A stretch of 64,000 bases of DNA from Amnibacterium endophyticum (GTDB taxonomy: Bacteria > Actinomycetota > Actinomycetes > Actinomycetales > Microbacteriaceae): the NCBI RefSeq assembly GCF_042680685.1, contig NZ_JBHUEA010000012.1, forward strand, positions 37,804 through 101,803, given 5' to 3'. Numbering within the stretch: the first letter of the stretch is position 1; the number at the start of each line of letters is the position of its first letter. This document shows, one piece after another, positions 8,168 through 16,615 of this stretch. Under the pieces are notes generated by a model, which was not told the origin of the DNA, did no database searches, and saw nothing but the letters and a program-made list of their open reading frames with translations. The position numbers were made by a program, and so were the translations under genes.

Positions 8168-9598
8168 GTGGCCCAGAGCTACGACCTGATCGTGATCGGA
8201 GCCGGCCCCGTCGGCGAGAACGTCGCGGACTACGCGACGAAGGAGGGCGTCCGCTGCGTGATCGTCGAGTCGGAGCTCGTCGGCGGCGAGTGCTCGTACT
8301 GGGCGTGCATGCCGTCCAAGGCGCTGCTGCGGCCCGGGGCGGCGCTCCGCGGAGCGCGGCACGTCGAGGGGGCGAAGCAGGCCGTGACCGGCGGCCTCGA
8401 CGCCGAGGCGGTGCTCGCGCGACGGGACGCGACGGTCTCCGACTTCGACGACGGCGGCCAGGTCGCCTGGCTGCAGTCGGCCGGCATCGACCTCGTGCGG
8501 GGCGTCGCGCGCCTCGACGGCCCGAAGCGGGTGGTCGTCACCGCGGCCGACGGCGGCGAGACGGTGCTCGAGGCCCGCCACGCGGTCGCGGTCTGCACGG
8601 GCAGCGCCGCGCTCGTCCCGCCGATCGACGGGCTCCGGGAGGCGGAGCCGTGGACGAGCCGCGAGGCCACCTCGGCGAGCGCCGTGCCGGAGCACCTGAT
8701 CGTCATCGGCGGCGGCGTCGTCGGCGCCGAGATGGCGACGGCCTGGACCGACCTCGGCGCGAAGGTCACCCTGATCGCCCGCGGCGGGCTGCTGACCGGC
8801 ATGGAGCCGTTCGCGGGCGAGCTCGTCGCGGAGGCGCTCCGCGCCGCGGGCGCCGACGTCCGCACCGGGACGGGCGTGACGAAGGTCGAGCGCACCGGCT
8901 CCGCGGTCGAGGTGACCTGCGACGACGGCTCGACCGTCCGCGGCACGGAGGTACTCGTCGCCACCGGCCGCAGCCCCCGGACGGACGGGCTCGGGCTCGG
9001 ATCCGTCGGGCTCGAGGACGGCGGGTGGCTCGGCGTCGACGACACGATGCTCGTCGACGCGGCGACGAACGCCGACGACCCCTGGCTGTACGCGGTCGGT
9101 GACGTCAACCACCGGGCGCTGCTGACGCACGAGGGCAAGTACCAGGCGCGCGCGGCCGGTCGGGTGATCGCGGCGCGGATGCGCGGCGACGACCCGGACA
9201 CCGGGCCGTGGACGCGGTACACGGCCACCGCCGACCACGCCGCCGTGCCGCAGGTGGCCTTCACGGACCCGGAGGCGGCGTCGGTCGGGCTCACGGAGGA
9301 GGCGGCCCGCAAGGCCGGGACGAGGGTCCGCACGGCCGAGTACGACATGGCGTCGGTCGCGGGCGCCTCCGTCTACGACGACGACTACACCGGGAGGGCG
9401 AAGCTCGTGATCGACGACGAACGGGACGTGATCGTGGGGGCGACGTTCGTCGGCACCGACGTCGGAGAGATGCTGCAGGCGGCGACCATCGCCGTGGTCG
9501 GCGAGGTGCCGATCCAGCGGCTCTGGCACGCGGTCCCGGCGTACCCCACCATCAGCGAGGTCTGGCTGCGCCTGCTCGAGACGGACGGCCGCGCATGA
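8168..9598 (+). CDS. NAD(P)/FAD-dependent pyridine nucleotide-disulfide oxidoreductase
   Basis: 476 aa, class I flavoprotein disulfide reductase family (lipoamide dehydrogenase, mycothione reductase, mercuric reductase relatives). The FAD site is VIGAGPVGENVA near residue 8. The redox pair lies in GGECSYWACMPSK (about residues 39-51), a CX4C with Tyr-Trp between the cysteines. The NAD(P) site is IGGGVVGAEMA near 180. HAVPAYPTISE near residue 457 supplies the His-Glu pair of the dimer partner. The physiological substrate is unknown, and no 2-oxoacid dehydrogenase genes adjoin. It overlaps the following SDR gene by 4 nt. Confidence 0.9.
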   Translation: MAQSYDLIVIGAGPVGENVADYATKEGVRCVIVESELVGGECSYWACMPSKALLRPGAALRGARHVEGAKQAVTGGLDAEAVLARRDATVSDFDDGGQVAWLQSAGIDLVRGVARLDGPKRVVVTAADGGETVLEARHAVAVCTGSAALVPPIDGLREAEPWTSREATSASAVPEHLIVIGGGVVGAEMATAWTDLGAKVTLIARGGLLTGMEPFAGELVAEALRAAGADVRTGTGVTKVERTGSAVEVTCDDGSTVRGTEVLVATGRSPRTDGLGLGSVGLEDGGWLGVDDTMLVDAATNADDPWLYAVGDVNHRALLTHEGKYQARAAGRVIAARMRGDDPDTGPWTRYTATADHAAVPQVAFTDPEAASVGLTEEAARKAGTRVRTAEYDMASVAGASVYDDDYTGRAKLVIDDERDVIVGATFVGTDVGEMLQAATIAVVGEVPIQRLWHAVPAYPTISEVWLRLLETDGRA

Positions 9599-10443
9599 GC
9601 GTCCAGCTGCCGCCGCCCGGGCGCATGGAGGGCAGGACCGTCGTCGTGACCGGGGGCAGCTCCGGCATCGGGCGCGCCGCCGCCCGGGAGCTCGCGCTGC
9701 TCGGCGCCGACGTCGTCGTCATCGGCCGGAACGAGGAGCGGACGAACGCCGTCGCGGCCGAGACGGGCGGCCGGGCGTACCTGGCCGACTTCAACCGGCT
9801 GGACGAGGTGCGGGGCCTCGCCGCACGCCTGCTCGAGGACCTGCCGCGCATCGACGTGCTCGCGAACAACGCGGGCGGCGTCGGCGCCCGGCGCGACACC
9901 CCGGACGGCTTCGACGAGACCTTCCAGCGCAACCACCTCGGCCCGTTCCTGCTGACGAACCTCCTCCTCGACCGGCTGCGGGAGACCGCGGCGGACACCG
10001 GGGACGTGCGGATCGTGCAGACCTCGTCGGCGGGCAACCTCGGCGGCCGCATCCGGCTCGACGACCTCGACACGCGGCGCGGACCGTGGCTCGGCGGCTT
10101 CCGCGCCTACGGGACCGCGAAGCTCGAGAACATCGTCTTCACGCGCGAGCTCGCGCGTCGGCTCGCCGGGACCGGCATCAGCGCCTACGCCTTCCACCCC
10201 GGCTTCGTCGCCACCGGGTTCGGGGGGCACGGTCCGGTCATCTCCCTGGTGAAGCGGGTGGCGATCACCCCGGAGGCGGGCGCGCAGCCGCTGGTGCGGC
10301 TGGCGGCCGCGCCGTCGGTCCCGGCGCCGTCGGGCAACTACTTCGACCGGCTGAAGGCGCCGGGGCGGACGGTGCCGCAGGCGGACGACGCCGCGCTCGC
10401 GAAGGCGCTGTGGGACGCGAGCGCGCTCCGCGCCGGGCTGTGA
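9595..10443 (+). CDS. Short-chain dehydrogenase/reductase
   Basis: 282 aa from ATG 9595, which overlaps the flavoprotein stop as ATGA, so the two are co-transcribed. TGGSSGIGRAAA near residue 20 is the cofactor motif, and NNAGG follows near 100. The catalytic Ser lies in QTSSAGNLGG (about 145), with Tyr and Lys in YGTAK (about 172). The large C-terminal part and the RIRLDDL segment resemble the retinol dehydrogenase/protochlorophyllide reductase-like branch. Substrate unknown. Confidence 0.88.
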   Translation: MSVQLPPPGRMEGRTVVVTGGSSGIGRAAARELALLGADVVVIGRNEERTNAVAAETGGRAYLADFNRLDEVRGLAARLLEDLPRIDVLANNAGGVGARRDTPDGFDETFQRNHLGPFLLTNLLLDRLRETAADTGDVRIVQTSSAGNLGGRIRLDDLDTRRGPWLGGFRAYGTAKLENIVFTRELARRLAGTGISAYAFHPGFVATGFGGHGPVISLVKRVAITPEAGAQPLVRLAAAPSVPAPSGNYFDRLKAPGRTVPQADDAALAKALWDASALRAGL

Positions 10444-10475
10444 CCGCGTCGGCGGCGCGCACGGGCGGCCGCCGC

Positions 10476-10481
10476 TAGAGT
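10476..10481 (+). promoter_or_regulatory. -10 element TAGAGT, leaderless start of the permease gene
   Basis: TAGAGT ends 8 nt before GTG 10490, which also supports that GTG as the start. Confidence 0.5.
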
Positions 10482-10489
10482 CCACCTCC

Positions 10490-11650
10490 GTGGTGCTGGC
10501 CGTCCTCGGGTCCGGCCTGCTGGTGCTCGGCGCCGCGGCGGTGGCGCTCGGCGTCCTGCCCGCGCAGGACGCGCTGGCGCTCGGCGAGCGCGTCGCCCCC
10601 GTCCTCGGCTTCGTCGTGGCGATCACGGTGGTCGCCGCCGTCGCCTCGGAGGCCGGGGTGTTCGACCGGCTGGCCGACCTCGCCGCTCGTGTCGCGCGGG
10701 GGCGCGGCGCCCTGCTCTGGCTGCTCGTCGCAGCGGTCGCCGTCGCCTCGACCGTCTTCCTCTCGCTCGACACCACGGCGGTGCTGCTGACGCCGGTCGT
10801 CGTGGTGCTGGCCCGGCGCGTCGGGCTGTCGCCGCTGCCGTTCGCGATGACGACGGTGTGGCTGGCGAACACGGGCTCGCTGCTGCTGCCCGTGTCGAAC
10901 CTGACGAACCTGCTGGCGGAGTCGGACCCCGCCTTCGGCGCGGCCTACGTCTCCCGCAGCTGGGCGCCCGCGCTCGTCGCGGTGGTGGTCCCGCTCGCGA
11001 TCCTCGCGGTCGTGCACCGGCACGCGCTCCGCCACCGCTACGAGCCGCCCGCGGCGCGGACCATCGGCGACCCCGTCCTGTTCCGCACCGCCGCGATCGT
11101 GCTGGCGCTGCTCGTGCCGGCGCTCGCCGTCGGCGAGCCGCTGCTCCACGTGCCGGTGTGGGTGCCGGCGGCGGCGGCGGCGGTCGTGCTCGTCGTCGCC
11201 GCCCGGCTGCGGGCACCCGCCGTGCTGCGGTGGCGCCTGCTGCCCGTGCCGCTCGTGCTCTTCGTCTGCGGCCTCTTCCTCGCGGTCGACGCGATCGGCC
11301 GCCTCGGCCTCACCGACCTGCTCGCCGCCGCGGCGGGCACCGGCGAGGGGCCCGGCGCGCTGCTGCGCCTCGCCGGCGTCGGCACCGTCACCGCGAACCT
11401 CGCGGACAACCTGCCCGCCTACCTCGCGCTCGAGCCCGTGGCCGGCAGCGAGCAGCGGCTGCTCGCGCTGCTGGTCGCGGTGAACGCCGGCCCGCTCGTC
11501 ACCCCGTGGGCGTCGCTGGCGACGCTGCTCTGGCACGGCCGGCTCGAGGCCCTCGACGTGCACGTGTCCTGGTGGCGGTTCGCGGCCCTCGGGCTGGTCG
11601 CCGCGCCCGTGACGGTCGCCCTCGCGACGCTCGCGATCCTCCTGACCTGA
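10490..11650 (+). CDS. SLC13/ArsB-NhaD-like anion or organic acid permease
   Basis: 386 aa with about ten hydrophobic segments, in the ion transporter superfamily that holds ArsB, NhaD and CitM. SLDTTAVLLTPVV (about residues 83-95) and NTGSLLLPVSNLTNLL (about 125-140) match the paired re-entrant regions of this superfamily. A second similar region, NLADNLPAYLALEPV, is near residue 305. Substrate could be arsenite, citrate or another anion. No arsenate reductase or ArsR gene is nearby, so arsenite export is not supported by context. It converges on the amidase gene. Confidence 0.75.
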   Translation: MVLAVLGSGLLVLGAAAVALGVLPAQDALALGERVAPVLGFVVAITVVAAVASEAGVFDRLADLAARVARGRGALLWLLVAAVAVASTVFLSLDTTAVLLTPVVVVLARRVGLSPLPFAMTTVWLANTGSLLLPVSNLTNLLAESDPAFGAAYVSRSWAPALVAVVVPLAILAVVHRHALRHRYEPPAARTIGDPVLFRTAAIVLALLVPALAVGEPLLHVPVWVPAAAAAVVLVVAARLRAPAVLRWRLLPVPLVLFVCGLFLAVDAIGRLGLTDLLAAAAGTGEGPGALLRLAGVGTVTANLADNLPAYLALEPVAGSEQRLLALLVAVNAGPLVTPWASLATLLWHGRLEALDVHVSWWRFAALGLVAAPVTVALATLAILLT

Positions 11651-11651
11651 A

Positions 11652-11672
11652 CCCGCCTCACCAGAAGGCGGG
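11652..11672. terminator. Possible bidirectional hairpin between permease and amidase genes
   Basis: CCCGCCT (11652-11658) pairs with AGGCGGG (11666-11672) around a 7-nt loop. It overlaps the 3' end of the amidase gene and lies 1 nt after the permease stop. There is no T-run, so function is tentative. Confidence 0.35.
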
Positions 11673-13091
11673 CGGGTGGCGCCGGGGCCAGCCGAACCGC
11701 CGCTCCAGCTGCCGTCCCAGCGCGAGCAGGGCCGCCTCGCCGCCGGGCCGACCGATCAGCTGGACGCCCGCGGGCGCACCGTCGTCGGACGAGCCCACGG
11801 GGAGGCTGATCGCCGGCAGCCCGCTCACGTTCACGAACGACGTGAAGGGCGCCGCGAGCACCTGCCGGTCGAAGACCTGCGTCGCGCCGTCGCCGTCGCC
11901 GGTGTACCAGCCGAGCGGCCGCGGCGGCAGCGCGGTGGTCGGGGTCAGCACGGCGTCGAAGGGGGCGAAGGCGGCGATGGCGCGCCGCTCGAAGGCCGCC
12001 GCGGCGACCGCGGCCGAGACGACGCGCTCCGCCGGCATCGCGCGACCGCGCTCGACGATCTCCCGCGTGTAGGGCTCGAGCAGCGCCAGCTCCGCGGGGG
12101 TGCGGGCCGGGATCGGGGCGGCGCCCGCCAGCCACAGCACCCGGAAGAAGTCGGGGTAGTCCTCGCCGGGCAGCCGCACCGGCTCGAGGCCGTGGCCCAG
12201 CTCGTCGAGGGCCGCCGCCGCACGGGCGACGGCGGCGGCGTTGTCGGGGTCGACCCGCACGTCGAGCGCGTCGTCCCAGACCGAGCCGTCCAGGACCCCG
12301 ATCGCGAACCGGCCCTCGCCGCGCACGGCGGTGCCGAGGAACGCCTCGTCGACGCGTGGCGGCTCGGTCGCGTAGCCGGCGGGCACCGGACGTCCCGCCG
12401 GCGCCACGAGCGCGTCGAGCAGCATGGCCGCGTCCGCGACCGTCCGCGCGATCGGGCCCGCGGTCACGAGCCCGGCGAACCCGCCCTGCCCGCCCTGCGC
12501 CGGCACCCGGCCCCGCGAGGGCTTCAGCCCGACGACCCCGCACCACGCCGAGGGGATCCGGATGGAGCCCCCGCCGTCCGAGCCGACCGCGAAGGGCACG
12601 AGGCCCGCGGCGACGGCGGCGGCCGCTCCCCCGCTGGAACCGCCCGCGCCCGTCGCGGGGTCCCACGGGTTCCGGGCCGGCGGCCGCCCGGCGGGCTCGG
12701 TGAACCCGGTCAGGCCGAACTCGGGCGCGGTCGTCGCCCCGAGCACGATCGCCCCGGTCGCGTCGGTCGCGCGGGCGACGTCGTCGGACTCCTCGACGAC
12801 CGCGTCGGCGAAGAGCCGCGAGGCGCCCCACACGGTGCCGGCGCGGCGCACCAGCTCCTTCTCCCCGATCGGCACGCCCGCGAGCGGCGCGGGGCCCTGA
12901 CCGGCGTCGTCGACGCGCGCGGCGGCGGCCGGCGCGGCGTCGGCGTCGACGCGGCTGAACGCGCCGAGCGCCGGGTCCAGCCGCTCGATGCGCTCGAGGT
13001 GGTGGCGCACCAGCTCCAGCGCGGTGACGTCCCCGCGTCGGATCCAGTCCCACTGCTCCTGTGCGGTGAGGTGGTGCAGCGCGAACGCCAC
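11658..13091 (-). CDS. Amidase (amidase signature family)
   Basis: 477 aa from GTG 13091; the open frame is longer, but the residues upstream belong to the preceding GNAT gene in another frame. It hydrolyses amide bonds with a Ser-cisSer-Lys triad: Lys in PLAGVPIGEKELV (about residue 70) and the Ser-rich signature GAGGSSGGAAAAVAAGL near residue 140. The GSDGGGSIRIPSAWCG segment (about 165) completes the signature. The length and C-terminal INVSGLPAISLP-like segment match GatA-related amidases; without GatB or GatC genes here it is a stand-alone amidase. It starts 2 nt after the GNAT stop. Confidence 0.9.
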   Translation of the reverse strand: MAFALHHLTAQEQWDWIRRGDVTALELVRHHLERIERLDPALGAFSRVDADAAPAAAARVDDAGQGPAPLAGVPIGEKELVRRAGTVWGASRLFADAVVEESDDVARATDATGAIVLGATTAPEFGLTGFTEPAGRPPARNPWDPATGAGGSSGGAAAAVAAGLVPFAVGSDGGGSIRIPSAWCGVVGLKPSRGRVPAQGGQGGFAGLVTAGPIARTVADAAMLLDALVAPAGRPVPAGYATEPPRVDEAFLGTAVRGEGRFAIGVLDGSVWDDALDVRVDPDNAAAVARAAAALDELGHGLEPVRLPGEDYPDFFRVLWLAGAAPIPARTPAELALLEPYTREIVERGRAMPAERVVSAAVAAAAFERRAIAAFAPFDAVLTPTTALPPRPLGWYTGDGDGATQVFDRQVLAAPFTSFVNVSGLPAISLPVGSSDDGAPAGVQLIGRPGGEAALLALGRQLERRFGWPRRHPPAFW

Positions 13092-13093
13092 GG

Positions 13094-13672
13094 CTACTTC
13101 ACCGTCCGCTGCAGCATGACGGTGCCGATCCAGCGGCCGAACTTCTGCGCGACCCTGCCCATCCGCCCCGTCTCGTGGAAGCCGAGCGCGGCGTGCAGCG
13201 CCAGCGACGACTCCGCGCCGCTGTCCGCGACGACCGCGAGCAGCTGCTTCAGCCCCGCCTCCTTCGCGGCGGCGATCAGCGCCGTGAGCAGCGCGCGGCC
13301 GAGCCCCTTGCCGGTCGACGCGGGCCGGAGGTAGATCGACTCCTCCGCCGTCCAGCGGTATGCCCGCTTCTGGATCCACGGCTCGCAGATGGCGTAGCCG
13401 AGCACCTGGCCGGTCGGCGACACCGCGACGAGGAAGGGCAGGCCGAGGCGGCTGACGTAGGCGAAGGTCGAGCGCCACTCGCGCAGCGTCTTCGTGTCCG
13501 TGTCGAGCGTGACCATCGTGTTCACGACGTAGTGGTTGTAGATCGCCCGCACGTCGGGCAGGTCCTTCGCCGTGGCCGGCCGGATCTCGTAGGCGAACGG
13601 CGGCTCGGGCGGCTCGATGCGCCGCAGGTGGAACGGCTTGCGCCGGGCGGGCGCGTACTCCTCTTCCAGCAC
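13094..13672 (-). CDS. GNAT acetyltransferase, phosphinothricin acetyltransferase-like
   Basis: 192 aa. The core is a GNAT fold: IRPATAKDLPDVRAIYNHYV near residue 30 is typical of the Pat/Bar branch, and TGKGLGRALLTALI near 120 is the acetyl-CoA motif A. An N-terminal extension of about 28 residues rich in Arg and Pro precedes it. The GTG 13672 start lies 8 nt after TAGGCT (13681-13686), a leaderless arrangement. The acceptor could be an amino-acid analogue. It is followed at 2 nt by the amidase gene, so the two are probably co-transcribed. Confidence 0.82.
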   Translation of the reverse strand: MLEEEYAPARRKPFHLRRIEPPEPPFAYEIRPATAKDLPDVRAIYNHYVVNTMVTLDTDTKTLREWRSTFAYVSRLGLPFLVAVSPTGQVLGYAICEPWIQKRAYRWTAEESIYLRPASTGKGLGRALLTALIAAAKEAGLKQLLAVVADSGAESSLALHAALGFHETGRMGRVAQKFGRWIGTVMLQRTVK

Positions 13673-13680
13673 GGGCGCGG

Positions 13681-13686
13681 AGCCTA
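13681..13686 (-). promoter_or_regulatory. -10 element TAGGCT, leaderless start of the GNAT-amidase unit
   Basis: On the minus strand TAGGCT ends 8 nt before GTG 13672. Confidence 0.5.
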
Positions 13687-13712
13687 GCGAGCGGGCCTGA
13701 CGCCGCTCCCGG

Positions 13713-14405
13713 TCAGTCGGGCAGCGACCAGTCGACGGCGTCGGCGCCCTGCTGCTCCAGCAGCGCGTCCACGCGGCTGAACGGGCGGGAGCCGAAGAAG
13801 CCGTGGCGCGCCGACAGCGGGCTCGGATGCGCGGACTCGATGCGCGGGACGTCGCCGAGCAGCGGTGCGAGGGCCTGCGCCTGCCGCCCCCAGAGCACCG
13901 CGACGAGCGGGCCGCCGCGGGCGGCGAGCGCCGCGACCGCCCGCGCGGTGACGCCCTCCCAGCCCAGGCCGCGGTGCGAGGCCGCCTGCCCGGCGCGCAC
14001 GGTGAGGTCGCGGTTCAGCAGCAGCACGCCCCGGTCCGCCCAGGCGGACAGGTCACCGTGCGCCGCGGGGGCGAGGCCGAGGTCGTCGGCGCGCTCCCGG
14101 TAGACGTTGACGAGGCTGCGCGGCAGCGGGCGGACGTGCCGCGCGGTGGCGAAGGCGAGCCCGATCGCGTGCCCCGGCGTCGGGTACGGGTCCTGGCCGA
14201 CGATCAGCACCCGGACCCGCTCGAGCGGCGTGCGGAAGGCGCGCAGCACCAGGTCGTCGGCGGGCAGCACGGTCGCCCCGGCGTCGCGGTCGGCGCGGAC
14301 GGCCGCCTCCGCCTTCAGCAGGTCGTCCTCCGCCGGCGCGAGGGCGGACGCCCAGTCGCCCGCGATCAGGCCCCGCTCGGCGAGGTCGGCCAGCGCGCCG
14401 CTCAC
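13713..14405 (-). CDS. ung: Uracil-DNA glycosylase (family 1)
   Basis: 230 aa. It removes uracil from DNA as the first step of base excision repair. GQDPYPTPGHAIGLAF near residue 70 carries the water-activating Asp, and AHPSPLSARHGFFG near 195 carries the His-containing minor-groove loop. GTG 14405 overlaps the S51 peptidase stop by 4 nt, so it is the last gene of a four-gene operon starting at 16385. Length is normal. The coupling of a DNA repair gene with a GntR regulator and a nucleotide salvage-type enzyme is noted separately. Confidence 0.95.
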   Translation of the reverse strand: MSGALADLAERGLIAGDWASALAPAEDDLLKAEAAVRADRDAGATVLPADDLVLRAFRTPLERVRVLIVGQDPYPTPGHAIGLAFATARHVRPLPRSLVNVYRERADDLGLAPAAHGDLSAWADRGVLLLNRDLTVRAGQAASHRGLGWEGVTARAVAALAARGGPLVAVLWGRQAQALAPLLGDVPRIESAHPSPLSARHGFFGSRPFSRVDALLEQQGADAVDWSLPD

Positions 14406-15154
14406 CGCGCGCGCAGCGGGCGGGGCGCCCGGGAGTGCCCGCGCCCGGTCTCGCGGCGCACCGCGACCCCGTCCGGTGCGGGCTCCGCCCACCAGGCGTT
14501 GCCGGCGCCCTCGACGTGCCCCTCGTCCCCGCGGATCACGAGCGCGGAGTCCTCGTCGATCGCGACGCCCCACTCCACCATGCCGGCCTCGACCGCCGTG
14601 ACGAGCCGCGCCAGGGTGCCCCACTGCGCGGCGTGCACGTCCACCGAGAACGGGACGAGCCCGAGCCCGTTGCGCACCGAGAGCTCGGCGAGCCCCTCGG
14701 CGACGTCCTCCGCGACGACCGGCAGCCCCTCGTGCAGCCAGCCGCCGACGATCGCGCGCTCGGCCGCGATGGCCGACCCGGCCGAGAACCCGGCGTAGGG
14801 CACGCCGTCCGCCACGAGCGCGCGGATCGCACCGGCCAGCGGCGCGAGCACGTCGAGGTACTCGCTCATCAGGCCGCCGCCGACGAGCAGCCCGTGCACG
14901 TCGCCGGCGAGCACCTCGGCCGGCAGCCGCTCCCCCGCGCGGACCGCGAGCAGGACCGTCTCGACCGGGCCCTGCGCGCGCAGCGACTGGGCCAGCTTGG
15001 AGGCGTGCTCCGGTGCGTCGAGGTCCCGCACGGACACGACGAGGACGCGCGGCGTCGCGCCGCCGGCCCGCTCGGCGGCGTCGCGGAGGAAGCCGGCCCA
15101 GACGGTGCCCTCGCCGCCCCAGCCGGCGCCGACGAGGTGGATCGGGCCCGTCAC
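14402..15154 (-). CDS. Peptidase S51 (dipeptidase E-like) family protein
   Basis: 250 aa. The nucleophile elbow is GFSAGSAIAAERA near residue 122, matching the GxSAGS of family S51 (Asp-specific dipeptidase E, cyanophycinase). GDVHGLLVGGGLMSEYLDVL near 85 is the expected upstream strand-turn. The protein is cytoplasmic with no signal peptide. Whether it cleaves N-terminal Asp or another isopeptide is unknown. GTG 15154 overlaps the phosphoribosyltransferase stop by 4 nt, and its own stop overlaps ung by 4 nt. Confidence 0.82.
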   Translation of the reverse strand: MTGPIHLVGAGWGGEGTVWAGFLRDAAERAGGATPRVLVVSVRDLDAPEHASKLAQSLRAQGPVETVLLAVRAGERLPAEVLAGDVHGLLVGGGLMSEYLDVLAPLAGAIRALVADGVPYAGFSAGSAIAAERAIVGGWLHEGLPVVAEDVAEGLAELSVRNGLGLVPFSVDVHAAQWGTLARLVTAVEAGMVEWGVAIDEDSALVIRGDEGHVEGAGNAWWAEPAPDGVAVRRETGRGHSRAPRPLRAR

Positions 15155-15642
15155 GCGGCGGTGCCGGCGCCGACGACCGGCGGCTCCGCCGACCACGGGA
15201 AGACGATCCACCGGTCGGTCGAGCGCCACGACCAGTCCGGCTCGAACACGGTCTGCGGCTTCGTGTAGAAGCACGCGCTGCGGACCTCGGCTCCCATGCG
15301 GGTCAGGATCCCGACGGCGAGGCGCAGCGTCAAGCCGGACTGCGACACGTCGTCGGCGAGCAGCACCCGCTTGCCCGCGAGCGAGGCGCCGTCGAGGTGC
15401 GGCGGCAGCACGAGCGGCTCCGGCAGCGTCTCGTCGACCCCGGTGTAGAGCTCGACGTTCACCGATCCGCAGCTCTTGACCCCGAGGGCGTAGGCGAGCG
15501 CGCCGCCGACGAGCAGGCCGCCGCGGGCGATCGCGATCACGACCTCCGGCTCGAAGCCGTCGTCGGCGATGCGCTGCGCGAGCTCGCGCGTCGCCGTGCC
15601 GACCTCGCCCCAGGGCAGCACCTCCCGCACCGGCTCGCTCAT
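15151..15642 (-). CDS. Phosphoribosyltransferase (purine PRTase-like)
   Basis: 163 aa. VLLADDVSQSGLTL (about residues 98-111) is the PRPP-binding loop, and VVIAIARGGLLVGG (about 34-47) is the upstream flexible-loop strand of type I PRTases. The size and the loop resemble hypoxanthine/xanthine-guanine salvage enzymes. The base accepted cannot be read from the sequence. ATG 15642 overlaps the GntR stop by 4 nt, and its stop overlaps the S51 gene by 4 nt. Confidence 0.85.
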   Translation of the reverse strand: MSEPVREVLPWGEVGTATRELAQRIADDGFEPEVVIAIARGGLLVGGALAYALGVKSCGSVNVELYTGVDETLPEPLVLPPHLDGASLAGKRVLLADDVSQSGLTLRLAVGILTRMGAEVRSACFYTKPQTVFEPDWSWRSTDRWIVFPWSAEPPVVGAGTAA

Positions 15643-16385
15643 CCGGCGACCGCGAGCTCCCGGCCGCGCTCGGCGCGCTCCTTGGCGGCCTGCAGCAGCT
15701 CGAGGTCGAGCCGGGCGTGCTCCCGGGCGATCGCGTCGGCGTCCTCGGAGCGGTGCTCGACGATCGCCGCGACGAGCTGCTCGTGCTCGCCGTTCGCCCG
15801 GTCCTCGTTGAAGGCGATGTGCTCCGGGTCGCCCCACACGTGGGTCGGCGCCCCGATGGAGATCTCGCGCTCCAGGTCGTGCTGCATCGTCTTCAGCGTG
15901 GCGTTCTTCGCCGCGTCGGCGATCGCGAGGTGCAGCGCGGCGTCCGCCAGCTGCTTCTGCCGGCCGCTCGGCGCCGCGCGGTACGCGGCGAGCCGCTCGG
16001 CGAGCACCGCGGCGTCCTGGTCGTCGCAGCGCTCCGCCGCGGCGCGCGCGACCGCGCCGTGCACGCGCCGCATCGCCTCGAGGCGGTCCTCGATCTCGCT
16101 CCAGCGGCTGCAGAGGGTGCGGAGGACCGCGTCGTGCGATGCGGCGGTCCACTGCTCCTTCACGAACGAGCCGCCCCCGCGGCCGCGCGCGGTCTCGATC
16201 AGGCCGTGGTCGTGCAGCACGGCGAGCGCCGCGCGCACGCTGGTCCGGCCGACGTGCAGCAGCACGGCGAGGTCCCGCTCGGCCGGCAGGCGGGAGCCGG
16301 GCAGGAACTCGCCGGTGGCGATCGCGGTGATCAGCCGATCGGCGATCTGGGAGACGAGCGGGGTCGCCGTGGACGTCTGGGGCAT
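15639..16385 (-). CDS. GntR-family transcriptional regulator, FadR subfamily
   Basis: 248 aa. The N-terminal winged helix (about residues 8-75) has the GntR pattern PLVSQIADRLITAI, then GSRLPAERDLAVLLHVGRTS. The C-terminal all-helical FCD effector domain (about 90-235) has DAALHLAIADAAKN, and metal-ligand-like His residues near 150 and 205. FadR-type regulators bind a carboxylate or sugar-acid effector and repress nearby genes. It is the first gene of an operon with PRTase, S51 peptidase and ung, and is divergent from phosphoketolase, its most likely target besides itself. Confidence 0.9.
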   Translation of the reverse strand: MPQTSTATPLVSQIADRLITAIATGEFLPGSRLPAERDLAVLLHVGRTSVRAALAVLHDHGLIETARGRGGGSFVKEQWTAASHDAVLRTLCSRWSEIEDRLEAMRRVHGAVARAAAERCDDQDAAVLAERLAAYRAAPSGRQKQLADAALHLAIADAAKNATLKTMQHDLEREISIGAPTHVWGDPEHIAFNEDRANGEHEQLVAAIVEHRSEDADAIAREHARLDLELLQAAKERAERGRELAVAG

Positions 16386-16615
16386 CGTGCTTCCTGGGAC
16401 GGAGGGACCGGGTGCGGCGCTCGCGTCCGGGGGACCTTTGGAATGGATCGAGGCAGACCATATCGGACCGGGCTTGCCCTGGGAACCAAGGGTGCCATCT
16501 CCTCGTGGGCCGATGATGCCGCGGAGCCGGCACCCCTGTCGATGCGGCGCGCACCCGGTGGGCGGTGGCGCTGCGGTCGAGCGGCCGTCCAGGGTCGGAG
16601 CGGACCCTGGGCCCG
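16386..16615. promoter_or_regulatory. Divergent promoter region, GntR regulator and phosphoketolase
   Basis: This 230-nt gap separates the two divergent starts. TATGGT on the minus strand (16458-16463) could be the -10 of the regulator operon. The interrupted repeat CTTG-N9-CAAG around 16473-16489 and AGGGTC-N6-GACCCT at 16591-16608 are candidate operator or leader hairpin sites. The latter ends only 7 nt before the phosphoketolase ATG. Assignments are inferences from symmetry. Confidence 0.4.

Noticed and set aside
10490..11650. Arsenite exporter annotation for the SLC13/ArsB-like permease
   Set aside because: No arsR, arsC or other arsenic gene adjoins, and the superfamily covers many anions.
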